This document shows, in pieces, positions 9,227 through 17,188 of a stretch of DNA of 56,933 nt. The DNA is taken from positions 1-56,933 of the forward strand of contig NZ_JAUG01000020.1 in NCBI RefSeq assembly GCF_000708285.2, written 5' to 3'. This stretch comes from Pedobacter borealis DSM 19626. Lineage in GTDB: Bacteria > Bacteroidota > Bacteroidia > Sphingobacteriales > Sphingobacteriaceae. Under the pieces are notes generated by a model, which did not search any database, had not been told where the DNA came from, and saw only the letters and a program-made list of their open reading frames with translations. The translations under genes were made by a program, and so were the position numbers. Each line of letters begins with the position of its first letter. The first letter of the stretch is position 1.

Positions 9227-9244
9227 TTTGTAATATCGTTAACT

Positions 9245-9679
9245 ATGAAATTGAATAGGGAGAAAATACTGGGTTTCTTTAAAAAATCGCAAAGTAAAGC
9301 TTCGGTGATCTTAAGTGATAAGACCAAAGCCAGCAATACGATTAAAGATGCATTGGGAAAGGCAGTAACCAATAAAGGTGATCTGGAAGGTATTTGGTCG
9401 AAACTGGTGTTGTTGTTTGCCGTATCTAAAGATTATGTGAAGGGCGATTATACCGAAATTCCGAAAAGATCGATTATTGCTATTTTGGGAGGCTTGGTTT
9501 ACTTTTTGTCTCCTGTAGACGTGATCCCTGATTTTGTGCCGGTTTTAGGTTTTGTTGATGATATTTATATCTTAAACCTGGTGTATAGGCAAGTGCTTAA
9601 AGATCTGGAGAAGTACAAAGTATGGAAAGATGCACAGATCAAATTTATTGGCGATATAGATGACTCAACCGCAACATAG
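9245..9679 (+). CDS. YkvA family protein (DUF1232)
   Basis: A 144-residue protein whose C-terminal half carries the DUF1232 signature: a hydrophobic segment with YFLSPVDVIPDFVPVLGFVDD around residues 87-107. The N-terminal 70 residues are lysine-rich and helical. DUF1232 proteins are small membrane-associated proteins of unknown function; the single hydrophobic hairpin suggests membrane attachment. The stop codon overlaps the next gene by 20 bases, so the two are translationally coupled. Confidence 0.85.
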   Translation: MKLNREKILGFFKKSQSKASVILSDKTKASNTIKDALGKAVTNKGDLEGIWSKLVLLFAVSKDYVKGDYTEIPKRSIIAILGGLVYFLSPVDVIPDFVPVLGFVDDIYILNLVYRQVLKDLEKYKVWKDAQIKFIGDIDDSTAT

Positions 9680-9980
9680 TTTTCTAGATTGGATAGGCGA
9701 GCATCTTTTTACTTGTCCGTTTAGAGCCCATTTTGGATTCGATTGCCCAGGCTGTGGCTTTCAGCGTTCGGTTTTGGCTTTATTTAGGGGCGATTTAATC
9801 GCATCATTTAAGTTTTATCCCGCAACAATTCCACTCATTTTTGTCGTAGTATTTACCATTGTTCACCTTAAGGTCGATTTTAAGTTTGGGGCACAGCTGA
9901 TCAAAATCGTTTTTGCAAGTGTTGCAGTAATTATTTTAATCAATTACATTTACAAAATATACACGCACCAATTGATCTAA
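9660..9980 (+). CDS. DUF2752 domain membrane protein
   Basis: A 106-residue protein with the DUF2752 core: Cys-rich FDCPGCGFQRS at residues 28-35 and surroundings, followed by LFRGD and two transmembrane segments (about 52-70 and 79-97). The Cys pair could bind metal or form a disulfide; function is unknown. It overlaps the YkvA gene by 20 bases and ends 8 bases before the CCC-motif gene, which also carries a cluster of cysteines beside a membrane segment. Confidence 0.85.
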   Translation: MTQPQHSFLDWIGEHLFTCPFRAHFGFDCPGCGFQRSVLALFRGDLIASFKFYPATIPLIFVVVFTIVHLKVDFKFGAQLIKIVFASVAVIILINYIYKIYTHQLI

Positions 9981-9988
9981 ATATAGCT

Positions 9989-10477
9989 ATGTCAGAAGAA
10001 CAAGAAACTCCTCAAGAAAATAAACCGATTGATCTTTCAAAAGATAAAACCCCAGAACCTGCACCATTTGAACCGTTAGGTAATGGTCCGGTAACCCCAC
10101 CTCCATTTCAGCAACCGCCGCCATTTGGACAGTTTGGAGGAGGTTTTGGTCAACAAAGTTTACCAAACTCAACAATTGTACTTGTATTAGGAATTCTTTC
10201 TATTGCATTTTGCTGTTGTTATGGTATTTTGGGACTGATTCCGGCAATCATTGCATTGGTTTTAAGTAAAAAAGACAAGGTTTTGTACGCAGTTAACCCT
10301 GCTATTTATAGTTTAAGTTCATTTAAAAATTTAAATGCGGGAAGAATTTGCGCAATTATAGGTTTGGTTCTTAATATTTTATCATTGCTTTATTATGTTG
10401 CCATTATTGTGATATTTGGCATGGGGATGTTAGGTGATCCACATAAAATGCAAGAAATCTTAAAAGGTTTAGAATAA
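9989..10477 (+). CDS. CCC-motif membrane protein
   Basis: A 162-residue protein with three parts. Residues 1-60 form a Pro/Gly/Gln-rich cytoplasmic-looking tail (PPPFQQPPPFGQFGGGFG). Residues 62-92 form a membrane hairpin containing AFCCCYG. Residues 111-150 form a second hydrophobic segment after NLNAGRICAIIG. This matches the small family named for its CCC motif in Bacteroidota; function is unknown. The Cys triplet at the membrane surface could be a lipidation or metal site, which is speculation. It is the last gene of the YkvA-DUF2752 group and is followed by a hairpin that may terminate the operon. Confidence 0.75.
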   Translation: MSEEQETPQENKPIDLSKDKTPEPAPFEPLGNGPVTPPPFQQPPPFGQFGGGFGQQSLPNSTIVLVLGILSIAFCCCYGILGLIPAIIALVLSKKDKVLYAVNPAIYSLSSFKNLNAGRICAIIGLVLNILSLLYYVAIIVIFGMGMLGDPHKMQEILKGLE

Positions 10478-10507
10478 GGGCCATTTTAATTTTACCTTAA
10501 AAATATA

Positions 10508-10533
10508 AATCGAATGGTGCATACCATTCGATT
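10508..10533 (+). terminator. Hairpin after the CCC-motif gene
   Basis: A perfect 11-bp stem, AATCGAATGGT paired with ACCATTCGATT, encloses the loop GCAT and is followed by a T-rich stretch. It fits a rho-independent terminator for the operon upstream. Because it ends only four bases before the promoter element of the next gene, it could also act as an operator. Confidence 0.6.
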
Positions 10534-10537
10534 TTCT

Positions 10538-10545
10538 TATTTTTG
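10538..10545 (+). promoter_or_regulatory. Bacteroidota -7 element of the bacilliredoxin gene
   Basis: TATTTTTG fits the TAnnTTTG -7 consensus and lies 33 bases before the ATG of the bacilliredoxin gene, a usual leader length. The expected -33 element would fall inside the upstream hairpin; no clear TTTG is seen there. Confidence 0.5.
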
Positions 10546-10578
10546 TAGCATTGAAATTGTAAATAAAAAACTAAGATA

Positions 10579-10989
10579 ATGTATCCAGAATATTTAGTAG
10601 AGCCAATGCGTAAGGAATTAACTAACGTAGGTTTTCAAGAATTAAAAAACGCAGAAGACGTAGATCAAGCGATTAAAGGCGAAGGAACTGTGTTGGTAGT
10701 AGTAAATTCGGTTTGCGGTTGCGCAGCAGCAAATGCACGTCCGGCCGCCAGAGCAGCAGCAGCACACGAAAAACACCCTGATAAATTGGTTACTGTTTTT
10801 GCAGGAATGGAAAAAGAAGCGGTAGATCAGGCTAGAAATTACATGATGCCCTTCCCTCCATCTTCTCCGGCAATGGCGTTATTTAAAGATGGTAAATTGG
10901 TTCACATGATCGAACGTCACCAGATTGAAGGCCGTCCGGCACAAATGATCGCTGATAACCTGATCGGTGCTTTTGAACAATACTGCTAG
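10579..10989 (+). CDS. BrxA/BrxB family bacilliredoxin
   Basis: A 136-residue thioredoxin-fold protein of the YphP/YqiW family. The active-site motif CGC is at residues 46-48 within NSVCGCAAANARPAA, and a last-residue Cys136 may also be redox active. Such proteins remove bacillithiol from mixed disulfides during oxidative stress. Whether this organism makes bacillithiol cannot be seen here. It has its own promoter and a strong terminator, so it is probably monocistronic. Confidence 0.93.
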   Translation: MYPEYLVEPMRKELTNVGFQELKNAEDVDQAIKGEGTVLVVVNSVCGCAAANARPAARAAAAHEKHPDKLVTVFAGMEKEAVDQARNYMMPFPPSSPAMALFKDGKLVHMIERHQIEGRPAQMIADNLIGAFEQYC

Positions 10990-11050
10990 AAATTGATTAC
11001 ACAGATTGAGGGATTACACCGATAGGTGATCCTTAATTATAATTATATTG

Positions 11051-11079
11051 AAAAGGTGAATGGAAACATTCGCCTTTTT
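11051..11079 (+). terminator. Rho-independent terminator after the bacilliredoxin gene
   Basis: A 12-bp stem (AAAAGGTGAATG with CATTCGCCTTTT, one G-U pair) closes a GAAA tetraloop and runs into five Ts. It is the best-formed terminator in this part of the window. Confidence 0.8.
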
Positions 11080-11151
11080 GCGTTTGTGGAGTTGCCAAAC
11101 TAAGTGTTTTATTTTTGCCACGGAAGCACAGAAACACGGAGTATTCATCGT

Positions 11152-11262
11152 TATGTCATCCTGAGCGAAGTCGAAGGATCTCTATTGTACATGTTTGTTC
11201 CGTTGATTGAAAGTTCAGTTTTCATAAGCCAGAGATTCTTCACTGCGTTCAGAATGACATAG
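11152..11262. repeat. Diverged REP pair (family GTCATCCTGAG)
   Basis: TGTCATCCTGAGCGAAGTCG at the left and CACTGCGTTCAGAATGACAT at the right are imperfect inverted copies about 70 bases apart, with AGGATCTC and AGATTCTT as inner parts. Compared with the pair at 5946-6008 the stems are more eroded. Confidence 0.55.
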
Positions 11263-11307
11263 AAGTGAAAACCTGTGTAATCACTAAAAATCACCTTAAT
11301 CGATGCC

Positions 11308-12108
11308 TTAAAAATCCTTATTCAGCAATTTCTCCAACTCCCCAAACGAAACATTCATCCTTACCCTACCTTGTTTGGCGTACGATATTTCTCCGGTTTC
11401 TTCTGATATAATTACTGCAACGGCATCGGTCGTTTCAGAAACACCAATACCCGCACGGTGCCTTAACCCAAACTGTGAAGGTAACTGGTCGTTATCAGTT
11501 AAAGGTAAAATACAGCTCGCACTTTTAATTTTGTTCTCCGAAATAACGACGGCACCATCATGCAGCGGACTGTTTTTTTGAAAAATGCTCTCTAATAAAC
11601 GTTTCGATATTTTGGCATCAACAAGTTCGCAGCTATTGGCGAAAAACTGTTCGTCGTAAAATTTAACAAATACCATTAATGCACCTGTACGCGTTTTTTT
11701 CATGCTTTTACAGGCATCAATAATTGGTTTTATACGGGTTAAATTATTCCTTTCAATTTCTTTTCTGCCAAATAAATACCCCCACCAAGCCTTATTCTTT
11801 TGTAAAAAAGCATTTTTTCCGATCAGTAAAAGGAAACGCCTAATCTCCGGGTGGAAAATTACAATCAATGCAATAATCCCCACACTCATAAATTTCTCTA
11901 TGATGGCTGTGAGTAATTTCATATGCAAAGCATCAACAATATGATAGAATATTGCGATGATGAGCATCCCAACCAGCAGGTTAACAGCTAAGGTATTGCG
12001 GATTAGCGTATACACATAATAGATTAAAAGTGCTACCAGCACAATGTCTACCACGTCGGTAATGGTGAATTTTACGAAATCAAAATCTAATCCTTTCATT
12101 AGCGGCAA
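11308..12108 (-). CDS. cdaA: Diadenylate cyclase CdaA (c-di-AMP synthase)
   Basis: A 266-residue membrane enzyme that condenses two ATP into cyclic di-AMP. Three hydrophobic helices occupy about residues 18-36, 40-60 and 66-86. The DAC domain follows with the catalytic DGA at 184-186 and RHR at 216-218 in GLRHRAGIG. CdaA-type architecture (three helices plus DAC) is complete. No CdaR or GlmM gene is adjacent, unlike in Firmicutes; here folP lies upstream on the same strand, 281 bases away. c-di-AMP usually controls potassium and osmotic balance and wall homeostasis. Confidence 0.95.
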   Translation of the reverse strand: MPLMKGLDFDFVKFTITDVVDIVLVALLIYYVYTLIRNTLAVNLLVGMLIIAIFYHIVDALHMKLLTAIIEKFMSVGIIALIVIFHPEIRRFLLLIGKNAFLQKNKAWWGYLFGRKEIERNNLTRIKPIIDACKSMKKTRTGALMVFVKFYDEQFFANSCELVDAKISKRLLESIFQKNSPLHDGAVVISENKIKSASCILPLTDNDQLPSQFGLRHRAGIGVSETTDAVAVIISEETGEISYAKQGRVRMNVSFGELEKLLNKDF

Positions 12109-12142
12109 GATAGCAAAACGGTTTTCAGTTTACAAGCAAGAT

Positions 12143-12380
12143 AGGTTAACTGTTTAAATTGGTTGAAAAGCGGTTAACTGTTTAAACTGGTTAACCGGTT
12201 AATTGTAGGGCTGGTGGAGAGAACCTAATTTTTCAAATGAGTAAATATGCATCACAATTAAGTTTAGATTATATCAAGGACAGGAGCGCAATTGCAATTT
12301 AACAAATTATTGAAGTTACCAGACGTAGGCAATTTGCTATTTGTACGATTAACCAATTCAAACAGTTAACCGATTAACCA
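12143..12380. repeat. Inverted GGTTAACTGTTTAAA-type repeat
   Basis: GGTTAACTGTTTAAATTGGTT at 12143 on, followed by another GGTTAACTGTTTAAACTGG, faces AACCAATTCAAACAGTTAACC near 12351-12371 in inverted orientation with one mismatch over 21 bases. About 150 bases lie between, including a 21-codon frame starting MSKYASQLSLDYIK at 12237 that looks too short to assign. Related palindromes occur at 42405-42500 and 44878-44935. Confidence 0.65.
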
Positions 12381-12389
12381 CATATCCGC

Positions 12390-13241
12390 CTAGCCCAGCA
12401 TCCCAACTAACCTTATGCATTCTACTGCTTCCCTAACATCATGTACCCTTAAAATGCCCGCTCCTTTTTGTAGTGCAATGGTATTCAGTACCGAAGTTCC
12501 GTTCAGGGCCTCTGCTGCCGAAGTGCCAAGTGTTTTATAGATCATTCCTTTACGAGAGAAGCCCACTAAAATAGGAAGTTTGAAAATTTTAAAAGCTTCC
12601 ATTTGGTTAAGCAGCTCATAATTATGTTCGATTGTTTTTCCAAAGCCAAAACCAGGGTCAATAATTACGTCGTGAACATGAAGTGCCTTAAGCGCCGCAA
12701 CTTTTTTCGCCAGGTAATCAATTACTTCCAATAACACATTGTCGTAAACAGGGTTTTGCTGCATATTTTGAGGAGTACCCTTCATGTGCATCATCATATA
12801 AGGTACCTGTAGTTTTGCCACCGTTTCGAACATCTGTTCGTCCATATCTCCAGCGGCAATATCATTAATGATGTGTGCACCGGCAGAAATCGTTTCTGCT
12901 GCTACTTTTGCCCTAAACGTATCAATAGAAATAACTGCTTCGGGAAATGCTTTTACTAAACTTTCTACCACGGGTACCAAACGGTCAATCTCTTCACTGG
13001 TAGAAATGTCTTTAGCGCCAGGTCTTGATGAGTACCCACCGATATCAATAAATGTAGCACCTTCATTAATGAACTGGGCTGCTTTGGTTAAAGCTTCGTC
13101 TATCGATTTTGTGCGGCTATTGCTGTAAAAAGAATCGGGGGTGATATTTAAAATACCCATTACTTTTGGGCGGCTTAAATCGATAAGCTTACCTTTAATG
13201 TTTAAGCTTTGTTTGGGCTCAAAAAAGTTTTTTTCTGCCAT
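12390..13241 (-). CDS. folP: Dihydropteroate synthase
   Basis: A 283-residue TIM-barrel enzyme joining p-aminobenzoate to the pterin diphosphate in folate synthesis, the target of sulfonamides. The pterin-binding signature MGILNITPDSF (about 28-38) and the loop GGYSSRPGA (about 63-71) are intact. DPGFGFGK and GFSRKGMI supply the phosphate and substrate loops. Length is normal. It is divergent from the DUF1599 gene, with a 93-base shared upstream region. Confidence 0.96.
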   Translation of the reverse strand: MAEKNFFEPKQSLNIKGKLIDLSRPKVMGILNITPDSFYSNSRTKSIDEALTKAAQFINEGATFIDIGGYSSRPGAKDISTSEEIDRLVPVVESLVKAFPEAVISIDTFRAKVAAETISAGAHIINDIAAGDMDEQMFETVAKLQVPYMMMHMKGTPQNMQQNPVYDNVLLEVIDYLAKKVAALKALHVHDVIIDPGFGFGKTIEHNYELLNQMEAFKIFKLPILVGFSRKGMIYKTLGTSAAEALNGTSVLNTIALQKGAGILRVHDVREAVECIRLVGMLG

Positions 13242-13334
13242 AATAAACCCTTTCGGGATTTGGGTTTCGCTTTAAAAATGTATCTTTAGCTTTTGTTTTT
13301 TCAGGACAAAAATACACTAAAAACTAAATAATTA

Positions 13335-13886
13335 TTGGCTTTGGCACAAACAAATACCTCTACCGAATTTGATGAAGTGATTGCAGTTTGCAGATCATTA
13401 TTTTTAAAAAAAACTAAAGATTATGGTACTGCATGGCGGATTTTAAGACCAAGTTCGATAACCGATCAGATTTTTATTAAAGCACAACGCATCCGTACCC
13501 TCGAAGAAAAAAAAGTAAGCAAGGTGGGAGAGGGTGTGATATCTGAATACATCGGGATTGTAAACTATTGTATTATCGCCATGATGCAGCTCGAACTGAC
13601 CGAAAGTGATCCGAACGAGATGTCTTATGCCGAAGTTGAAAAACGGTTTGAAGAAAAGGTAACGGAAACCAAAGATTTAATGTTTGCCAAAAACCACGAT
13701 TATGGTGAGGCTTGGCGCGATATGCGCATTAGTTCGTTAACCGATCTGATTTTAATGAAAATTTTTAGGGTAAAACAGATTGAAGTTAACGAAGGGCAAA
13801 CCCTGGCTTCGGAGGGTGTTAATGCAAATTATCAGGATATGCTGAACTATTCGGTTTTCGCACTGATCAAACTCGGTGTTAAATAA
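13335..13886 (+). CDS. DUF1599 protein with internal duplication
   Basis: A 183-residue protein made of two copies of one module. KKTKDYGTAWRILRPSSITD (about 27-46) and AKNHDYGEAWRDMRISSLTD (about 116-135) align, each followed by a helical stretch ending in NYCIIAMMQLEL or NYSVFALIKLGV. DUF1599 has been linked by others to nucleotide-modification contexts, but no function is proven. The only plausible starts are TTG at 13335 or TTG at 13341: a TAA lies just upstream in frame and the first ATG would remove the first module. It is divergent from folP and precedes the DoxX-like gene, a conserved order in this phylum. Confidence 0.85.
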   Translation: MALAQTNTSTEFDEVIAVCRSLFLKKTKDYGTAWRILRPSSITDQIFIKAQRIRTLEEKKVSKVGEGVISEYIGIVNYCIIAMMQLELTESDPNEMSYAEVEKRFEEKVTETKDLMFAKNHDYGEAWRDMRISSLTDLILMKIFRVKQIEVNEGQTLASEGVNANYQDMLNYSVFALIKLGVK

Positions 13887-13922
13887 ATAACGTAATAGCC
13901 TTTAAAAAATAGATACATACAG

Positions 13923-15074
13923 ATGCGAAACATACTTTTAAGATTCTCCAGGATTTTTGTCGGTGCTTTATTCATATTTTCAGGATTGATCAAAGCAAAC
14001 GATCCACTTGGCTTTGGCTATAAACTACAGGAATATTTTGAAGTTTTTCACATGAATTTCCTGAGTGGAATGGCCACTGGTATTGCTATTTTACTTTGTA
14101 CTTTAGAAATCGTTCTCGGTGTCTTATTGCTATTGGGTTTCTGGAGTAAAAAGGTAGCCTGGGGTTTATTGCTTCTCATCATCTTTTTTACCCTGCTCAC
14201 ATTTATATCTGCAGCGTTCAAAGTAGTTACCAGTTGTGGCTGTTTTGGCGATGCCATTCCGCTTACCCCATGGCAGTCGTTCAGTAAAGATCTGATCCTT
14301 TTAGCGCTGATCATTGTTATTTTCTTAAACAAGAACCTGATCCAGCCTTTATTTAAAAAAGAAACCACTCAAAGAAATATCGCAATTGCAGTAACGGTTA
14401 TATCTTTAGGTTTTGGTTTATATACTTACAATGTTTTGCCGATTATCGATTTCCTGCCTTATAAAGTTGGTGCACATCTTCCATCATTAATGGTGATTCC
14501 TCCAGGAGAAAAACCAGATGAATTTGAGATCATGTATCACTTAAAGAACAAGAAAACCAATGAAGAGAAAGATATGAGCGATAAAGCCTATCTTAAAACA
14601 GAGATCTGGAAGGATAACAATTGGGAAATTATCGGTGAACCGGCAAAAAGACTGGTTAAAAAGGGTTTTGAACCTAAAATCAAAGACCTGAACATTACAG
14701 ATGCTTCAGGCACCGATTATACCAAGGAACTGATCGAAAACCCTTATTATAATTTGATCTTTGTAGCCTACGATCTTCATGCTACAAACGAGGCCGCTAT
14801 TGGCAAATTAAACGCCTTGGCTTTAAACGCTACACAGCAGTTTAATATCCGTACGGTATTGCTTACTTCAAATTCGGCTCAGGATGCACAGGCCTTTATC
14901 AAAAAGAATAACCTGTTTTCGGAGGTTTTTTATGCCGATGCCGTACCTTTAAAAAGTATGGTTAGGGCAAATCCTGGCGTTTTACTGATGAAGAACGGGG
15001 TGGTAATCAATAAATGGCATTTTCACAACGTACCCACTTTCGACCAACTCAGTCGAAAATATTTCGATAAATAA
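13923..15074 (+). CDS. BT_3928-type membrane protein (DoxX/MauE-like N-terminus)
   Basis: A 383-residue protein. Residues 1-140 form four transmembrane helices of the DoxX/MauE kind with a Cys motif TSCGCFGDAIPLTPW near residue 103, between helices. A further helix follows at about 148-168. The rest is a periplasmic domain with a thioredoxin-like pattern (IRTVLLTSNSAQDAQAF and GVLLMKNGVVINKWH) but no CxxC. A role in disulfide or quinone-linked redox is likely, though not proven. It follows the DUF1599 gene; in many relatives the next gene is tpiA, while here an ABC permease starts 2 bases after the stop. Confidence 0.8.
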   Translation: MRNILLRFSRIFVGALFIFSGLIKANDPLGFGYKLQEYFEVFHMNFLSGMATGIAILLCTLEIVLGVLLLLGFWSKKVAWGLLLLIIFFTLLTFISAAFKVVTSCGCFGDAIPLTPWQSFSKDLILLALIIVIFLNKNLIQPLFKKETTQRNIAIAVTVISLGFGLYTYNVLPIIDFLPYKVGAHLPSLMVIPPGEKPDEFEIMYHLKNKKTNEEKDMSDKAYLKTEIWKDNNWEIIGEPAKRLVKKGFEPKIKDLNITDASGTDYTKELIENPYYNLIFVAYDLHATNEAAIGKLNALALNATQQFNIRTVLLTSNSAQDAQAFIKKNNLFSEVFYADAVPLKSMVRANPGVLLMKNGVVINKWHFHNVPTFDQLSRKYFDK

Positions 15075-15076
15075 AT

Positions 15077-16132
15077 ATGATCGGATACGCACTAAAAAAA
15101 CTGATGTATGGGCTACTGGTAATGGGTGGTGTAATATTGGTTGTTTTTGTGCTGTTCAATATTTTACCTGGCGACCCTGCACGGATGACGATGGGGCAAA
15201 GGGCCGATGTACAATCGCTCGAAGCCGTTCGTAAAGAATTTGGTTTAGACCGGTCCAAACCTGTTCAATTTGTTTTATACATTAATGATTTATCGCCAAT
15301 TAGCATTCTTGATAACGATAGTACCAATCAACAGAAATATCATTACACAAAACTGATGGCCTTTGATAAAAAGGCGCTGGTGATAAAATGGCCTTATCTT
15401 CGCAGTTCCTACCAGACCAAACGTGATGTAACAGCTATACTTTCTGAAACCGTACCGAATACCTTCATTCTTGCGCTAACAGCGATGATTTTCGCCACCA
15501 TAATCGGTGTGTTTTTAGGCGTGCTTTCAGCAGTTTATAAAGATTCGTGGATTGATAAATCGGCCAATGCATTTGCCATTCTGGGTATATCAGCGCCTTC
15601 TTTTTTTGCGGGGATTATTATTGCCTGGCTTTTCGGCTTTGTACTGAGCAATTATACTGGCCTAAAAATGAGCGGCAGCTTATATTCTTACGATCCTTTT
15701 AATGGTGAAGTATTAACCCTAAGAAACCTATGGTTGCCAATGGTTACCCTTGGTTTGAGACCTTTGGCGATTATTGTACAGTTAACCAGAAGTGCAATGC
15801 TGGATGTTTTGGCGCAGGATTATATCAGAACTGCAAGAGCCAAAGGATTAAGTAGAAATGCTATAATTTATAAACATGCTTTAAAAAATGCTATGAACCC
15901 GGTAATTACGGCTATTTCAGGATGGTTTGCCTCATTGCTGGCGGGTTCTTTTTTTGTAGAGTACATTTTCGGGTATAACGGATTAGGCAGAACAACTGTA
16001 ACCGCTTTAGAAATGTCTGATTTTCCGGTAGTGATGGGTTCTATTCTTTTTATCGCTTTCGTATTTGTAGTCATCAATATTCTGGTTGATATTTTATATG
16101 CTTATGTTGATCCAAGAGTTAAATTAAGTTAG
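15077..16132 (+). CDS. Peptide-type ABC transporter permease (DppB/OppB family)
   Basis: A 351-residue inner-membrane permease. TM1 is at about 10-30 and ends in the family motif LFNILPGDPARM. An extended periplasmic insert (about 75-120) separates it from the remaining five helices. The cytoplasmic EAA loop reads DYIRTARAKGLSRNAIIYKHALKNA near 248-272, with the conserved Gly. Partner permease, ATPase and binding protein are absent from the window, so the substrate (peptide, nickel or other) is open. The gene starts 2 bases after the DoxX-like gene, implying one transcript. Confidence 0.9.
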   Translation: MIGYALKKLMYGLLVMGGVILVVFVLFNILPGDPARMTMGQRADVQSLEAVRKEFGLDRSKPVQFVLYINDLSPISILDNDSTNQQKYHYTKLMAFDKKALVIKWPYLRSSYQTKRDVTAILSETVPNTFILALTAMIFATIIGVFLGVLSAVYKDSWIDKSANAFAILGISAPSFFAGIIIAWLFGFVLSNYTGLKMSGSLYSYDPFNGEVLTLRNLWLPMVTLGLRPLAIIVQLTRSAMLDVLAQDYIRTARAKGLSRNAIIYKHALKNAMNPVITAISGWFASLLAGSFFVEYIFGYNGLGRTTVTALEMSDFPVVMGSILFIAFVFVVINILVDILYAYVDPRVKLS

Positions 16133-16135
16133 GTT

Positions 16136-16581
16136 ATGCGCGAAGAGGAATTATAAATTATACTGAGCTTGCCGATCAACGCATCATCGAAATATTTAAG
16201 CTTGCAACAACCGAAATGCCCGATGCTGAGCGCTTGTTTAGCCATGTACTTAATGCCCAACATATATGGGCACAACGGATTTCGGGCAAGAAACCACTTT
16301 ATGGTGTTTGGGATATTCATCATAAGGAAAACTTTGAGCGTATTGCTGCTGAAAATTTTAAGTTGATCAGGGCGGTATTGAAAGAGAGTTCTTTAGATAA
16401 GAAGATTTTGTATAGCAACACAAAGGGTGTTGAGTACGAAAACCGATTGGATGAAATTTTATTTCATTTATTTAATCATTCTACTTATCATCGCGGACAG
16501 GTTGTAACTTTATTGAAAAAAGAAGGTTTTACGCCACCTGTAACCGATTATATTATGTTAAAACGCGACTATCTATTATAA
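16136..16581 (+). pseudogene. DinB/YfiT-like protein with a 5' frameshift
   Basis: From 16156 a frame reads NYTELADQRIIEIFKLA and continues to the stop at 16581 with WAQRISGKKP and FNHSTYHRGQVVTLL, a four-helix DinB-type protein with metal-binding His residues. The first ATG inside this frame (16216) would delete most of helix 1. An ATG at 16136 gives MREEEL and then a stop in the other frame; adding one base near 16154 joins MREEEL to NYTEL. A one-base loss is therefore likely, by mutation or sequencing error. DinB-type proteins are often thiol-dependent transferases. It lies 3 bases after the ABC permease stop. Confidence 0.65.
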
Positions 16582-16604
16582 GGTCGAAGCAAAAAGAGAG
16601 ATAC

Positions 16605-17108
16605 ATGAAAATTTTCCTTATCGGATACATGGGCTGCGGCAAAAGTACAAAAGCTAAACAGTTGGCACATCGTTTAGAATGCCCTGTGATTGATCTTGAC
16701 GCCGAAATTGTTTCAAAAACAGGTAAAAGTATTGCCGAATATTTTGCTGAATATGGAGAAAGTGGCTTTAGGGATTACGAAAGCAACATGCTTAAAACCT
16801 TCGATTATCCAGAAACCTGTGTGGTAGCTACTGGAGGCGGATTGCCATGCTTTTTCGATAACATGGAATGGATGAATGCAAATGGTGAAACCGTTTATTT
16901 GCAAATGGAGCCAGTGGCTTTGGTATCACGTTTACATAACCGCCAAAAACGTCCCTTAATTAAAGATCTGGATGATGAACAGCTTTTAGAATTTATTAAA
17001 GAGAAACTCAAAGAACGTGATCCTTTTTATACCAAAGCTAAGTTGATTGTAGACGCATTTGACCTGGACGGGGAAAAGTTGGAAGAAGCGATTGAAAAGA
17101 ATCGTTAG
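16605..17108 (+). CDS. aroK: Shikimate kinase
   Basis: A 167-residue P-loop kinase that phosphorylates shikimate in aromatic amino-acid synthesis. Walker A is GYMGCGKST (residues 7-15), the shikimate-binding Asp32 is in IDLDAEI, the Arg of FRDYE binds substrate, and the Walker B-like ATGGGLP is near residue 85. The lid carries RQKRPLI. Length and motifs are normal. It is the last gene of the rightward run that starts at 13335 and converges with crtD. Confidence 0.96.
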   Translation: MKIFLIGYMGCGKSTKAKQLAHRLECPVIDLDAEIVSKTGKSIAEYFAEYGESGFRDYESNMLKTFDYPETCVVATGGGLPCFFDNMEWMNANGETVYLQMEPVALVSRLHNRQKRPLIKDLDDEQLLEFIKEKLKERDPFYTKAKLIVDAFDLDGEKLEEAIEKNR

Positions 17109-17150
17109 ATTTTCTTTGCCAATAAAACAATTTGCTTTAGATAAGATTTC

Positions 17151-17188
17151 CCCTAAACCCTAAACCCTAAACCCTAAACCCTAAACCC
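17151..17188. repeat. Telomere-like heptamer array (CCCTAAA)5
   Basis: Five perfect CCCTAAA units plus CCC lie between the convergent aroK and crtD genes. The array runs into the crtD coding end: the last four residues (Gly-Phe-Arg-Val) and the TAG stop of crtD are read from it. Other 7-bp arrays with different units are at 43746-43782 and 49778-49826. Confidence 0.95.

Larger units (their letters stand above)
10990..11307. other. Intergenic region with a terminator, a REP pair and dispersed repeats
   Basis: This 318-base gap has no open frame of note. It contains ATTACACAG-type words (10995-11035 and near 11270), the terminator hairpin at 11051-11079, a CCACGGAAGCACAGAAACACGG phrase related to the repeat at the start of the window, and a diverged REP pair at 11152-11262. 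Confidence 0.7.

Noticed and set aside
12237..12302. 21-codon frame MSKYASQLSLDYIK... between cdaA and folP
   Set aside because: Too short to assign, and it lies between inverted repeat arms; could be chance.
17151..17188. True telomere or chromosome end
   Set aside because: The CCCTAAA array is only five units, internal and between two genes; it is a simple heptamer repeat like two others in the window.
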